DNA from: Acanthochromis polyacanthus
Taxonomy: Eukaryota > Chordata > Actinopteri > Pomacentridae
Direction of reading: 5' to 3'
Assembly (NCBI RefSeq): GCF_021347895.1
Contig: NC_067119.1
Coordinates: 4,848,534-4,912,533, forward strand
Length of the DNA stretch: 64,000 bases
Shown: one piece after another, positions 20,285 through 32,257 of the stretch
Numbering within the stretch: the first letter of the stretch is position 1
Layout: each line of letters opens with the position of its first letter
Notes under the pieces: generated by a model
The model's database searches: none
What the model saw: only the letters and a program-made list of their open reading frames with translations
Told to the model about the DNA's origin: nothing
Translations under genes and position numbers: made by a program

Positions 20285-21890
20285 ACTCTAAAAAATGACT
20301 GTCTTTAACTATCTTTGACGGGTTTTTTTTTAATTTACTGGAATTTTACAATTTCCTTTATTAAATTACAGATAATATCCTGTAAAATTACAGAAAAAGA
20401 TTAAAACTGTAAATAATGTCCTCATCAAACATCTGTATTTTCACAAACAGTAATTCATTCTTTCAATATACATGTTAGATGCAATAAACTGATAGTATAA
20501 CTCCTTTTGATGTTGTTTTTCTCCAAAAAATAAAAATAAAAATTTGCTGTCAGATTGGCACTGTGTCTTTAACTAAAAATAAATAAATAAAAATGTACAC
20601 TGCAAAAAATGATGCTGTTTAACTGTTTGAAGCTGTAGTTTATTGTCAACAATTTATCGCAATTTTACAGATTTGCCTTTTTTTGGTTAAATTAGATACG
20701 AACTTGTAAAATCTGAGAGAAAAAATATGAATTTATGTGTTTGCTGTCAAAAAACAAATACAAACAAATAAACAAAAACAGGTCAAAAGTTTAAATAATG
20801 TCCACATTAAAAATTAGTATTTTCACAAATAAAAATGATTTTTTATTGTATATGTCACATGCACATGTACATTAGTATATTTTTAACACATATATTTATA
20901 CATTTTAGCTTTGTGTTTTTAACGTAAAAAGTTTACACTGCAAAAAAGTATGTTTTAACTGTTTTTTAAAAACAATTACTAATATTTTACATTTGTCTCT
21001 GGTTTTGTTAAATTAGATAATAACTAGTAAAATCAGAGAAAAAGTCTAAATTTACGTTTGACACAGGAAAAAAAAGAGAAAAAAATGAATAATTACCACA
21101 TCGAGCATCTATATATTTTTACCAATAGCAATTAATTTTTTAATAGTGTGTGACTTTAAAATTCAGCCATTTTTTCTGTATTCAACAAAGCAAAAATTAT
21201 CATTATTTTACAGATATTTGCTGTTATTTGAAAGAAATGATGTCAGTAAAATCATGTTTTTAAACTGCTGTCTGATAGATTTTTCCTGTTTTGTTAAATT
21301 ACAGAAAATATGTCACAAAATCAAATTTACATGTTGATCATTAAGAACAAACTAAACTGCAAACTGTAAAAAAATACTAAAAGATTACAGATAATATCTA
21401 ATATAATCACAGAGAAATGATTATTTACATGTTAACACTGAAAAAAATCAATAAATAAAGTCTATGTTCATGATCTCTATTTTTAAAAACCGTAATTTGT
21501 TTTATTCGAATGTGTTACCGTAAAATCACATAATTTGTGTGTATTAAAATCAACTAAAAATTCAATTACTGTCTGGATATTTGCTGATATTTCAAACAGA
21601 TATTTTGTACATTGAAGGAAAATTATTTACAGATTTTTTTTTGTTTCATTAAATTACAGACATTTTTTTCTATAATCACATGAAAGGTATTAAATTACCT
21701 CTTAATTGTAAAAAAAACAACAAAGAGAATTAATGTTTTTCACAGCAATAATCAGTTTTGACAAAAATAGTGCTTTGATGGTAAAATTACATTATTTTAC
21801 TCGACTTAAATGAGCTAAAAATCTAATTGTCTCACAGATATGTGCAGTTATTTTCACCGTTTTTTACAGTTTACAGAACATTAAAGCATT
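20285..21890. repeat. Tandem-like array of AT-rich repeat R2 (units about 300-380 bp)
   Basis: At least four diverged units. Landmarks are ACACTGCAAAAAATGATG (20597) and ACACTGCAAAAAAGTATG (20935), the phrase TAAATAATGTCC (20412 and 20793), and recurring TTAAATTACAG, TACAGATATTTGCTG and ATAATATC. Related sequence occurs at 10.42-11.37 kb and 35.69-36.5 kb. Confidence 0.7.
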
Positions 21891-22259
21891 CCACCTCCTC
21901 TTATCAAACTTTTCTGTCATTCTTTGTTGACTTTAACTCCCAGCGGTGACGTCTGATTCAAAAAAGCAGCAATTAAACCACTTCTTCAAGCCGTCATGAT
22001 TGATTGCAACACAAACACCAAAGACATGAGAATCTGCCCCTTCTCCTTTTCTCACAGTGTCACAATTACCCCCTAAAAACTCCCCAAATGCTTCACTGTC
22101 GAAGCGTTTGATATCAGCTCGGCTCTTTGTTTGGAACACGTGGCGAACAAAAGCAGCCGTCCGAAACCTCTCCTCCCCTGATCCGAGAGAAGGAAACGGG
22201 ACAGGAAGCGGCTGCAGATGTGAGGAATCAAAGATGGTGCAGAAATAAGGACCGAGACG
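21891..22259. other. Non-coding, nothing recognised
   Basis: Unique-looking sequence of mixed composition between the R2 array and a duplicated block. Confidence 0.3.
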
Positions 22260-23765
22260 TTTTAATTTTAAAGCTCACATGTGCAAAGACGGCGTCCGTC
22301 CTCTGTCGATCTGTTGCTCAAAGCTAACCGCTAACGTGCTGCTGCTGCTGCTGCTGGGATCACAGGTTTCTGCAGATCTACGGACTGTTCCCAACGAAGA
22401 AAGACTGAAACAAAAAAAATGCTCATTTAGGCAAACCTTTAAAGTGAAATAAACATTATTCTGATGGGTTGTGTTGCATCAACTTGACCAAATTCCTGCA
22501 TAAATTGCAACATCACAATCCTAAAAATAGAGCAGACAGATGTGACTGAAGGAGATGAGTTTGGAAATGTGGCGTTTTGATCGTTTAGAATCAAATTTAT
22601 TTCAAGAAAAGTACATTTAAAACTGTATGACCGGGTTAGAGCAGTGTTGCAGTGTGAGTTAACATAACAGCAATTTGAAATATCGTGTGTTTATGAAATG
22701 AAAATACCCAAAAGATAGCATGCATGTTTATTTTAACCTTGATCCAAAGGTTTAACCATCCTTTAATACAGTTAAACTTCATTTAAGAAATGTTTATACT
22801 CCTTTAGAAAGCTTTAGTGGACAAAAATGATTTCATTTTTAATGCGCTGATGCCCGTTTCTGTTATCATTCTACAAGTCAGAAGTAAATTTCATGTCATT
22901 CCAGATGTCTTAGGCTGTAAAAATAAAGTTAAATAAACATTATTTTGATGGGTTGTGTTGCATCAACTCAATACTGTTTGGAATTTAAACCCAAAATTCT
23001 GCATAAATTGGTTTAAAATTAAATTTGATTGAATAAAATTGGCTTGATAACGTCAGAAATCACATCTCCTCTCCTACTATTTTTAAAATTTACCCACTTT
23101 TTAACTTCTGTTCACAATTATGGTGATTATCTATGTAAAATTTAAAAAAGAAAATCCCTTTATAGCCACGGAAATACTGGTTCCATCAACTCACCTTTTT
23201 ATAAATAAACCTCTTAAAAGCTTGTGTTCATAATTACGCTGCAAACTTATAAAAATTCCTTTTAAAGAAGAGGAAAATACTAGCTGGAACAACTTCCTTT
23301 TGAAGTAAAAATCCTCTTGAAACCTTGTATTTATACTGCCAGTCATTAAATAATTACAAATATCTGTGCCTGTAGAGGAAAAAGTCATTCAGCCGACTCA
23401 GTTTTGTTTGTTGGTTGAACATAATTTCTCTAGAACTTGTCACAACTCAATTGTAAGCCAAAATATTTTATTTTATGCTATATTTTTGAGTGTAACCTGC
23501 TTTAATCAATAAACATGACCTTCATTCCTATTCAATCACAGGAAAAAAAGTAGTTGGAACATGTTGATTTTGAAGCAATGATCCTTTAAAACTTTGTGTT
23601 TATGCTGCCAGTCATTAAATGAGTTCTCTGAAGTTTGCTTGTGGACTTTTGTTTGTGCTTCTCTTTCATTTTAAAGCTCACATGTGCAAAGACGATGTTT
23701 CTCAAAGCTAACCGCTAACATACTGCTGCTGGGATGGTTTGTTTCTCTACGTACAGATATTCCAT
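22260..23765. repeat. Duplicated block pair flanking repeat-rich DNA
   Basis: The block TTTTAAAGCTCACATGTGCA through CTCAAAGCTAACCGCTAAC at 22266-22335 recurs at 23671-23720. The first copy ends in a (CTG)6 run at 22338-22356 where the second has only two or three CTGs. Between them lie two copies of repeat R3 (about 22440-22520 and 22925-23060) and several AAATCCTTTTAAA-like phrases. Confidence 0.75.
22738..22890. repeat. Segment duplicated at 26636-26770
   Basis: TTGATCCAAAGGTTTAA, GTTAAACTTCATTTAAGAA and CTCCTTTAGAAAGCTT occur in the same order in both places, about 3.9 kb apart. The flanking phrase TGTCATTCCAGATGTCT (22892-22908) resembles TGTCACGTCATTCCACACGT at 25585, so the duplicated region was larger and has been rearranged. 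Confidence 0.75.
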
Positions 23766-24119
23766 GCTAGCGTGCAGGAGCTGTGAGGATTCCACCATTT
23801 AATTAAGTTTGCCTTTTACACATTCGAGGCACATCTCCGTCTCATTGTGCGACTTAAATCCCCAAACCTGGACGACTTAGCGCCGCCGCTCCACGCAGCG
23901 ATCTGCAGAGCCAGGCCTGGCAGCCGACCACCGAGCTGCACGAGTGGAACAAAAGGAGGGCGGCGCTCCACCTGTATTCACCTTATTTTGCACCTTCGCC
24001 AGGGCGGCGCCATATTACAGCATTTTGTCATTTGATTTCCGCTTCAGACCGGAAGTGCAGTTGTCAACAAAAGGAACGAGCGGTGTAAGCTAACCAGATA
24101 GCGATTTTATTTCATCAAG

Positions 24120-24332
24120 ATGTCTAGTATTGTGTGTTCAGTCAGAGGCTGCCATAAAAACTAGGCCAAGAGGAGAGAGTTTTTGAAACAAACCTGTTTT
24201 GAACATCATGTGGAGAGAAAGGAGTGTTGTGTGCACCACAACAGCAAGAAAACTACCACTTCTACTTCTGCTAAATCCATAAAACTCTGTAATAGAGCCT
24301 TAAATGCAGTCCAAATACAATGCAAGAAATAA
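24120..24332 (+). pseudogene. THAP-like zinc finger relic with internal stop
   Basis: From the ATG at 24120 the frame reads MSSIVCSVRGCHKN, then a TAG at codon 15, then AKRREFLKQTCFEHH and more to a TAA. CxxxGCxxN followed by a Cys-Phe-Glu-His stretch resembles the N-terminus of THAP DNA-binding domains found in fish transposon proteins. The rest of the C2CH domain is degraded. Identification is from the motif pattern only. Confidence 0.5.
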
Positions 24333-24499
24333 ATAGTTCATAGTTTCAAATATTTTGACGTTAGAACCACAACTTTAAGCATGTATTACATGCAAAAAGC
24401 AACAAATATTACTGTCTCAAGTGCCACCGTTTTTTTTAATAGAGAAAACTTTTTTTCAGTAATTATAATGATGATAACAATGATGGCAAAACAAGTCAT

Positions 24500-24973
24500 G
24501 ACAAAAAGAAGAGTAAGGTGTAGGACTTTTACCTTCCATAATATTGAGGCTGCATGACTGCACGACTGTCCTAAATCCAGCGATGCAGCAGCATCCCGTT
24601 GTCTCCACCACGCTGCTACTGCTAACTCGCACCCACGCCAAGTGACTCGTACTGCTGGCCTGGCTCGGGCTCACGTCTGCTTTTAAAAATACGTAATCAT
24701 CTTCTGTGTGCAACAATACACGACCAACTTTGCCGCTATGAAGGTCCTGGTACGCCTCTGTGCTCTTATAATTTTCATAGCCGCGCCATCAACACCCAGG
24801 GATAGCACAAAGTAGTTAAAAATGTCACCATATGAGATCTCCGGCCACTTTCTCATGTCATCAACCCACACTGACATGGTCGATGGATGAGGGAACGCAA
24901 GACCATCCGTTCTCCTAATAAAACTTGCAGTTTGTTCCCATTTTAGAGCCCCTGGTGTCGCGTCTGTTGACAT
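24500..24973 (-). pseudogene. Frameshifted relic of a transposon-associated protein with SWIM-like finger
   Basis: Starts at the ATG at 24973 with MSTDATPG and contains GLAFPHPSTMSVWVDDMRKW and ISYGDIFNYFVLSLGVDG, which resemble a multi-copy fish protein associated with YqaJ-type nuclease domains. After two frame changes it continues as HTEDDYVFLKADVSPSQA and a CCCIAG...C segment where a SWIM-type CxC...CxH finger would be. The final Cys/His pair looks damaged. The C-terminal domain is missing. The family name is recalled, not searched. Confidence 0.5.
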
Positions 24974-25089
24974 TTTGATGCTTTAACTCTGCGGAGCCGG
25001 CAAATGGAAAAGGCTGACCGGAAGTGAGAAGACAAAATGCGGAACTACAAAGAATTAAAAGTGGGCGGGGCAAAATAAGGTGAATACAG

Positions 25090-25600
25090 TCTATGGCTCC
25101 ACCCAGAGAGCCACGAGGCGCCATGCAAAGCCAACATGTGGGCCAGCAGCACTGCAAAGCCACCAGTCCTACCGCTCAGATAACGCAAATGTTTTCACAG
25201 GTGTAAGTGTTGACTGGAGGGTGAGCAGCTACACTGGAGCATGTGACCAACCCCCCCCCCCCTCAGGCTGCATTAAACACTCCTGGTATTTGTCCAGGGT
25301 GAGCAGGTCGATTCTTATCTTGTCTGAACACGGCAGCAGGAAGTGACTCCGGGCTCTAAAACGCAGCAGCTGCTTCACCTGGAGCTGCTGCAACACACGG
25401 AGGGGCTTTTATATTTACTGCAATCTCTGGTTTTACATTTAAAGGTTTGTCACAGTAGCAGAAAGTCTGATCCGGATTCATTCAGAGCTCCCTGCCAACC
25501 AGGTTTACTGTAAATGTCATGGTCTAGACGTGTTTTTACACGGAGACGAGGGACAAAGACTTTGTTTTACAAATTACAAGCAAATGTCACGTCATTCCAC
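25090..25600. other. Unique sequence with a C12 run
   Basis: A C run sits at 25251-25262. No gene was recognised. Confidence 0.35.
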
Positions 25601-26640
25601 ACGTCTGACATTGTAAAAAATAAATAAATAAAATAACAACATGTGGTTATTATGATTGTTATTATTACATAAAAAATAAGAAAAAAATTTAAAAAACAGT
25701 GGGATACTGAAATGTTCAAAAAATGTAAAAGCAGTTATTACATTATATTATATCACAGTATATTGTACTAAATTATATTATATTATAAATGGTGTATCAT
25801 AGCAACAATAAACAATAGAAATCAAAAAAACACAAAAAATAATTAAAAATGATAGGATTTTTTTTTTTTAAAAAGTGGTGGAATACGTGAATGTTCGAAA
25901 ACTGTTAAAAAAAAGAGAAGTTATTATATTATGTATATAAGCTCATAATAATTATTATGAAAATGATTTTAAAAAATAAGAAATATTTTAAAAAGTGGCA
26001 GAATATTGTAACATTCAAAAACTATAAAAGTTGTTATTATACTGAAAATAGTACATCTAACAATAATAATAACAATAATAATAATAATTATTATTATTAT
26101 TATTATTATTAATAAACAATAGGAAATTTTTAAGGAGTCGTAAAATATTGTAACATTCAAAAACTATAAAAATTATTATACTAAAAATAGTACATCTAAC
26201 AATAATAATAATAATAATAATTATTATTATTATTATTATTATTAATAATAATAATAAACAATAGAATTTTTTAAAAAAAATCTTAAAATATTGTAACATT
26301 CAAAAACTATAAAAATTATTATACTAAAAATAGTACATCTAACAATAATAATAATAATAATAATAATTATTATTATTATTATTAATAATAAACAATAGAA
26401 TTTTTTTTAAAAAAATCTTAAAATATTGTAACATTCAAAAACTATAAAAGTAGTTCTAACATTATATTAAATCATGTTATGTTGTGTACTTAATACAACT
26501 TAATAATAACAATAATAATAATAGTAATAATAATAAGGAAATAAGAAAGTGGTTGAATACTGTATTGTTCAAAAACTGGAAAAAATAGTATATTATATTT
26601 CATTATATGATATTATATTATATTATATTATTTAATTGAT
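25600..26640. repeat. Array of about 140-bp units each carrying an (AAT)n(ATT)n microsatellite
   Basis: The phrase AACATTCAAAAACTATAAAA begins near 26010, 26150, 26296 and 26430, with older variants near 25712 and 25889. Most units continue with ATACTAAAAATAGTACATCTAAC and then (AAT)n directly followed by (ATT)n, which is self-complementary. The array therefore combines a minisatellite and nested palindromic microsatellites. Open frames here are artefacts. Confidence 0.85.
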
Positions 26641-26770
26641 CCAAAGGTTTAATAATCTTTTATTGCTGTTAAACTTCATTTAAGAACTGTTTATGCTCCT
26701 TTAGAAAGCTTCAGTGGACAGAAACATTTCACTATTAATGTGTTTTTGCCCATTTTTGTCATTAAAACCT

Positions 26771-27640
26771 AAAAGCACCGCTTGGACAGCATCGACACAA
26801 ACACACTGCAGAGCTGTTTGTTGTTGAAATGATCATTTCAGGCTCTTATTTTTCTCTATCATCACAAAGTTCTCTCACCTCATTAAGCGTAAGAACCAAT
26901 TATTCACGCGGCAGCTTCGACTGCAACACGGATCACACACAGCAGCTAAATCTATTTCCTTTTGTTGTGAAAACGACGCCGTCACACAAATCCACATCAG
27001 CGAGGTAATTACCACAGCACACCTCATCAAATCCGAACAGTCCAGAGAACAGCCACACACGAGTATAATTATCTGGCAAATCACAGTCTAATTAGCTTTT
27101 AATTAGAATGTTAATTCTTTTGCACGCCGTTTGGTTTCAGTCGACGCCGGCTAACCTGCTGTATCCTGAGCCGCACAACACAAAGAGCACAAAAAAGAAC
27201 ACAACAACAAGCACTATTCTGGAGTCGTGAGGAGGAAAATGCATCCATTTGTCACGGGCGCTTTTTGGGATAGGAGGAGAAATCAAAAGTGACAGTTAAA
27301 GCAGAAACAGTAATTTCTCTGAGCAGTGAAGTGTTGAAGGTAATCAAGAGATGAAGCCGTAACAAACAGGAGGAAGTACGAGAACAAACAAATAGTTCCA
27401 ACAGTTCACAGAAGAGTCAGAGGCCTGCTAATGGGCAATAAATAAACTGAAATCAGGAGAATTCACAGCTAAAAACTGGTCTTTTCAGGAGACATAGATG
27501 TTTGGATCCAACAAAGAAGAACCTAAAGTAGTGTTTCGATGTCCTCTGACTGCCTAAAGTAAAACATTAAACACAGTCAAAAACAGGAAAGACGGCGACA
27601 AAACTCCTTTATAATTTTATTAAAAACAGAACAGACTTGT
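26771..27640. promoter_or_regulatory. Candidate conserved non-coding element, core about 26870-27130
   Basis: A repeat-free stretch rich in homeodomain-type sites: ACCAATTATTCACG, GAGGTAATTACC, CTAATTAGCTTTTAATTAG and GTTAATTC within about 230 bp. The clustered TAATTA cores are visible; the enhancer role is inference. A minus-strand frame of 69 codons spans it but has no recognisable domain. Confidence 0.3.
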
Positions 27641-28159
27641 GGTGTCTTTTATTTGTTCAGAAAGTCATGCAATGGTTGGCATTTGGGTAAATTTCTGAGC
27701 CTCTCTGGAACTTTTAGATCCTAAAAACAGCAGCTTTAAACCGTCTTAACATCAGTACTGGTGGGCAAACATCATGTCTTTGCAGTACAAGTTTCAAAAC
27801 TTTGGAACAACCTTTTTCTTTCCATCAAATGTCCCTTCTCGGGTCATATTTTTAAGAAAAATCTTAATATGTGCATGTTTTTAAGGTCTTTTTGTTGCTT
27901 TTAGTGGTCTCAGTATTTGATGTTTGCCTTGTTCTTGCTCTTGCTATTTCGTTTAATGAACGAGGTTGTTGTCTTGTCTTGCTTGTTGCAAACAGCATTT
28001 TGTTCAACTTATGTTGTTTGAAGTAAACTGAATTTGATTCAGTTATGTGCATATAAATTGTCTGGAAAGGTTTTAATTCCTTGATCTTGCACCGCAGTGC
28101 CTTTGAGCCCCTAAATCATTAATTGGGATCAAATGAATATAATTAAACTCAATTTACAT
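27641..28159. other. Non-coding, nothing recognised
   Basis: AT-rich; only short chance open frames. Confidence 0.3.
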
Positions 28160-28660
28160 GAACTGAAAAATTCATAATAAAATAATAATAATAATAATAA
28201 TAAATAAAAATAAATAATAATAAATGTCTAAAGAAGTAAATAAATAAAGACAATAAAATTAACAATAAAATCAATAAAGTTTAAAAAATCTAATACATAA
28301 TGATAACAATAATAATAATAACAATAACAATAATAGCAAATGAATTAAAATAAACATCTAAACAAGTAAATAAATAAAAAAGAATAGAATTAACAACAAA
28401 GTAAATAAAGTTTAAAAAACAAAAATACTATAATAATAATAATGACAATAATAATAGTAAATAAATAAAATAAATATCTGAATAAGTAAATAAATGAAGA
28501 CAATAACATTTATAGTCAAATAAATAAAGTTAGCAAAAATAAAAAACTAGAATAATAATATTTTTTTATAAAATAATAAATAAAAATACATAAATAAATA
28601 AAGCTTTGTATTTAATTTAAAAAATTCAATAAAATTTAATAAAGCAATAAAGTGCTTTAC
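28160..28660. repeat. A/T-rich repeat array (AATA/AAT units, period about 120-130 bp)
   Basis: (AAT)n and (AAAT)n runs are embedded in longer units marked by AATAAAGTTTAAAAAA (near 28272 and 28403) and AAGTAAATAAATAAA (near 28233 and 28363). Confidence 0.75.
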
Positions 28661-29090
28661 CTAGCTTCTGGTGTTTCTGCTAAGCAAGGCTAATGCAAAC
28701 GCTCTAGTTTAGCAAACAAAAAGGGCCTGCTGACTATGAGCATCGTGTTAAGTTACCCTAGCTAGCATTTCCAAATCAAACCCTTTACCGACTTTCTCCA
28801 TTTAAATGTCCTTAAATTTATCCATAAATTGAGACCCAAGAACCTCAAATCAGGTCAAACCCGACAAGTAAAGCCAGATACTTACAGAAAACTTCAGCAC
28901 GTATGGCTCTGATTAAGAATAATAGAGAATCCACAGGAGCTGGTTCCCTACAGAGTCGTCGCTTTCCTTCTCTTTGACCGTCCTGCAGGAAGGAGACGGT
29001 CCAGCTTCGCCCTCTGAAGGTCCTTGAAGTTCACAGCAGCTCCGTGTTTATGATTCTTCATCAGGAGGAAAAAAACTCGTTATCGATAAT
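28661..29090. other. Unique sequence, nothing recognised
   Basis: Mixed composition; no gene or repeat seen. Confidence 0.3.
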
Positions 29091-29340
29091 TGGAGAGGCG
29101 TCAGAAAATCAAGGCACCTCAAGAAGCCTCCCTCTGAAGCAGTATTAGTCACAATAACAAAGATCCATTGAGCCCTAATAGCGTCTATAACTCATAATTA
29201 CCTTAATAACTGTTATTTTAGCTTGTTTTTCCTCCTTTGAGAAAGCATTGTTTGTCACTAATGGCATCTTAAGTTGAAATTGAGTACCTTGCCCAGAAGT
29301 AAACAGCATCTATCAATCACCACTTGAGGCCAAGTGTCAA
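29091..29340. promoter_or_regulatory. Candidate conserved non-coding element
   Basis: Repeat-free and TAAT-rich (AGCCCTAATAGCG, CATAATTACCTTAATAAC, ATTAGTCACAATAACAAAG with a SOX-like core). Its composition differs from the surrounding AT repeats. Function is inferred from motifs only. Confidence 0.25.
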
Positions 29341-30819
29341 AACACACAAAAGCCCACAGAGTGAGTGCGAGTGTGTGTGAGAGAGATAATTATGCACACA
29401 CTGACCATCTTGAGTTGTTTCAAACAGGCCATTTTTCATTTGGCGGTAACAGGCAAACTCAGCTGCTCCACATCACCTTCATCAGCGAGCGGTGCAACTT
29501 CACAGGTCGGACGAAGCCAGATGGCAGCGAAAGATGACGGGAAACTCAAACGTCCTTTAAGCAGATATCAGTACAATTACGTTTATCCAACTCTATGTGG
29601 ATGTAACTGCTGGTAGATGTGATCTCATTTAAGCAAGGTCAAGTCAAAAATCTTTAGAAATGGTTTGCAAGTCGCGCTGAAAGACCTCAAAGTTAAGAAT
29701 GTCTGTCGAGTAGTTTGCCTGTACTGTAAATCATTTAAAAGTTTCGAAATTTAACTTAACTAAGGGTTTTCGTTGCAACAGCAGCTGGATTTTCTCTTCC
29801 ATATCTGCAAAAATCTGGAAAAACAGTCAATTTCTTAAACTTTTTTTTTGATGCACAGGAAGTCAGAATCCTGAAAAACACCCATAAGTGTCTTTAGTGC
29901 TATAATTTTGTGATTTAGAACAAAGAAAATCAAAACATTTCTCCTGAAAATGCATGACAACTGCTCCTCAGTCGGATGGGAGTCATTACTTGTTCTAGAA
30001 GGTACTGGATCTTCTGGACACCACGCAACATCTCAGCTGGAAAGAACTGATCTCTTGCTGCCTTAAAAATGTGCACTTTGGCTAACTAATTCCTTCAAAG
30101 TCATCTTAAGAGTTCCCAAGTGTTTAACTAGTTGGGGTAAATGAACAGAACATGAGAAAACAAGTTCAACAACCTTAAGATATTGAGATAAATCAACCAT
30201 TTGAGGTTTGGATCGTTGCTTCCAGTTGTTTGTAGGAGTCTTTTCTCTGAGGATCTACATTAGTGTCTCTAGAGTGTCACAAAACAAACAAATTCACGTT
30301 CCCATTGGAGAATACAGTTGAGTTGCTTTGGAGCATCGCTTGGCTGGGTTGGTCTTAGAGCGACGAGGACACCTTCAAGGAACGCAACGGTCATTTTGTG
30401 GCATAACTGTACAGTATAAGGTCACAAAAATACTGAAATGTTTGAAGCAATCAAAGAAAGAATGAGCTCCAGGACAAAATATGGTTTTGAACTTTACTCT
30501 CCTGACCCTCTGTTGCGCTACACTTGCATTGGCGCCATTTTCAAAGCGATGATGAGGTCGTACATGCTGTTGAGGAGAATCTGGGATCGTCTGAACATCG
30601 GTGGACCAAGTAGTCTTCCATTAGAGAAGATTATTTTGGAAAACAATGACATTTTCTGGCGAGGCTGGGGAACTTTTTGAAGTATCAATCTGTAAATTTT
30701 CTCCATTAAGACACATCTTTGAGCTGACTTCTTGTGGGTTCAGCCTCGGCTAAAGCTTCACCGACTCAGAGCTCCTCGGAGGCAGACGTTGGCATTTAGA
30801 GAAGGACAGGCAGCGAGGC
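29341..30819. other. Non-coding, nothing recognised
   Basis: Open frames of 62-83 codons at 29334-29616 and 30438-30680 lack recognisable domains, splice context or upstream signals and are treated as chance. Confidence 0.3.
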
Positions 30820-31380
30820 GTCGTCCAGATAATGAAATGAATCCACGTTTGATCCTCTCGTCATCTCCCGGTAATTGTTCTTGATTCCCCCTTTGTGTTT
30901 CACGCTTGACTCGCCGCTCATATCGGGCCGGCGTATGAAGACGTGCTCGTTCCCCCTATCAGTGACAGCGCAGTTCAGTGATTAACAAATTAAGGATCTT
31001 CTTTGCCTTAATCTGTCTCGAGGCTTCTTTTTTTTCCCCCTTCAGCGGAAACATGTTTGGCAATGACAGCACCTCTGCTCCCACATTTAATTGGATTAGA
31101 GGGAAGTCGGGATTAATACGCTCTCAGACGGAGCGCTGGGGAAGTCCGGACGAGGGGAAAACAGGTGATGAGGCCGTCTCTGAATTACCTTATCAACTTC
31201 TTTTACTGCGCCGCCGAGACGTGGAGGATTTCTTTGGCGTGGAGTATCATGGGAGGATGTGAGAGCCCGTGTGAGGGCGTATGGATTAATTTGTGGAAAC
31301 ATTAGGCTGAACCGATTAATGTCAAAGCAGGAACATTTCCTGATGTTCAGCGGTGGGGATGTGGGCCAGTGCACGGTTCC
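30820..31380. promoter_or_regulatory. Candidate conserved non-coding element cluster
   Basis: A repeat-free, moderately GC-rich stretch with several OTX/PITX-type TAATCC sites, seen as GGATTA (TTGGATTAGAG at 31091, GGGATTAATACG at 31109, TGGATTAATTT at 31281), and TAAT sites such as CGGTAATTGTTC (30868). The motif cluster is real; enhancer function is inference. Confidence 0.3.
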
Positions 31381-32257
31381 ATTACATCCTCCAGTTTAGT
31401 TTGAATAAGTCTGAACACGATGGGATGTTTTGCACTTTTTGTTTGATATCTTTTAAATCTAGAAGCGGAAGAAGCATTCAGATCATGTACTTACCAATAC
31501 AGCAAGGGAAAATCTAAATGCATAAATATTAGCAGAATAGTTTATGACTGATATATTACAATATATGTCATGAATATATTCTTATTGGGTGTGTCAGCAG
31601 CATGTTCCTGATCCTGAACCTCTTTTTATCCAGCTTTAGATTCAGAAACAGAAGATGAATTTGACACCTTCAAACATGATTATTGGATTCTGATACGCAA
31701 ATCTGCTCCAGTTTTTCTCTAATCTTTCTTTTTTTCTGAGATATTGCATCATATTGGAACTTTTATTGAAATGAAATCATGTGAGAAGTTTAGAGGGGAA
31801 AATCTCAATTTGATGCAGCTGTTAACAACTCAAGGACATCGGAAATGTGTTTTTTGGAACGAAAAGGTTGGAAACCACACGTTTAATATTTAATATGTGC
31901 AAGTAACTTGTATTTTATAAGGTTGTTATGTTCTCCATTGTGTAAAATCTTGATTTTAAAAGTAATCAAAGCTGTCAGTTACAGTAAAAAAGTCAGATAT
32001 GACCCTTTAAAAGGGCTGTAGAATGGAAGAAAATGACCAAAACTCAAGTACAAGTACCTCAAACTGTAGTTTAAAACTGCATTTGTATAAATATAGTTTG
32101 TTGCTTTCCAGCCACAATTCAAATTTGACCATTTTCACATTGCTGTGTAATTAGAATTCAATATTTCTGGCAACACTAGCTGGTTCACAATTTGACTTCC
32201 CATCTAGTGTCACTCTAAGGTTTGCATTGGTTTATTTGCTCAAGTATAGGTTGAGGT
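31381..32257. other. Non-coding AT-rich DNA
   Basis: Nothing recognised on either strand. Confidence 0.3.

Larger units (their letters stand above)
23972..25089. mobile_element. TIR DNA transposon remnant with two convergent gene relics, 1.1 kb
   Basis: Perfect 20-bp inverted ends: CTGTATTCACCTTATTTTGC at 23972-23991 and its reverse complement at 25070-25089. Inside, a THAP-like reading frame runs from the left end on the plus strand and a second relic runs from the right end on the minus strand, so they converge. No target duplication is obvious. The superfamily is not clear; THAP domains occur in P-type and Kolobok-type elements among others. Confidence 0.7.

Noticed and set aside
25969..26299. 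Frames with poly-Ile stretches
   Set aside because: Products of (ATT)n microsatellites.
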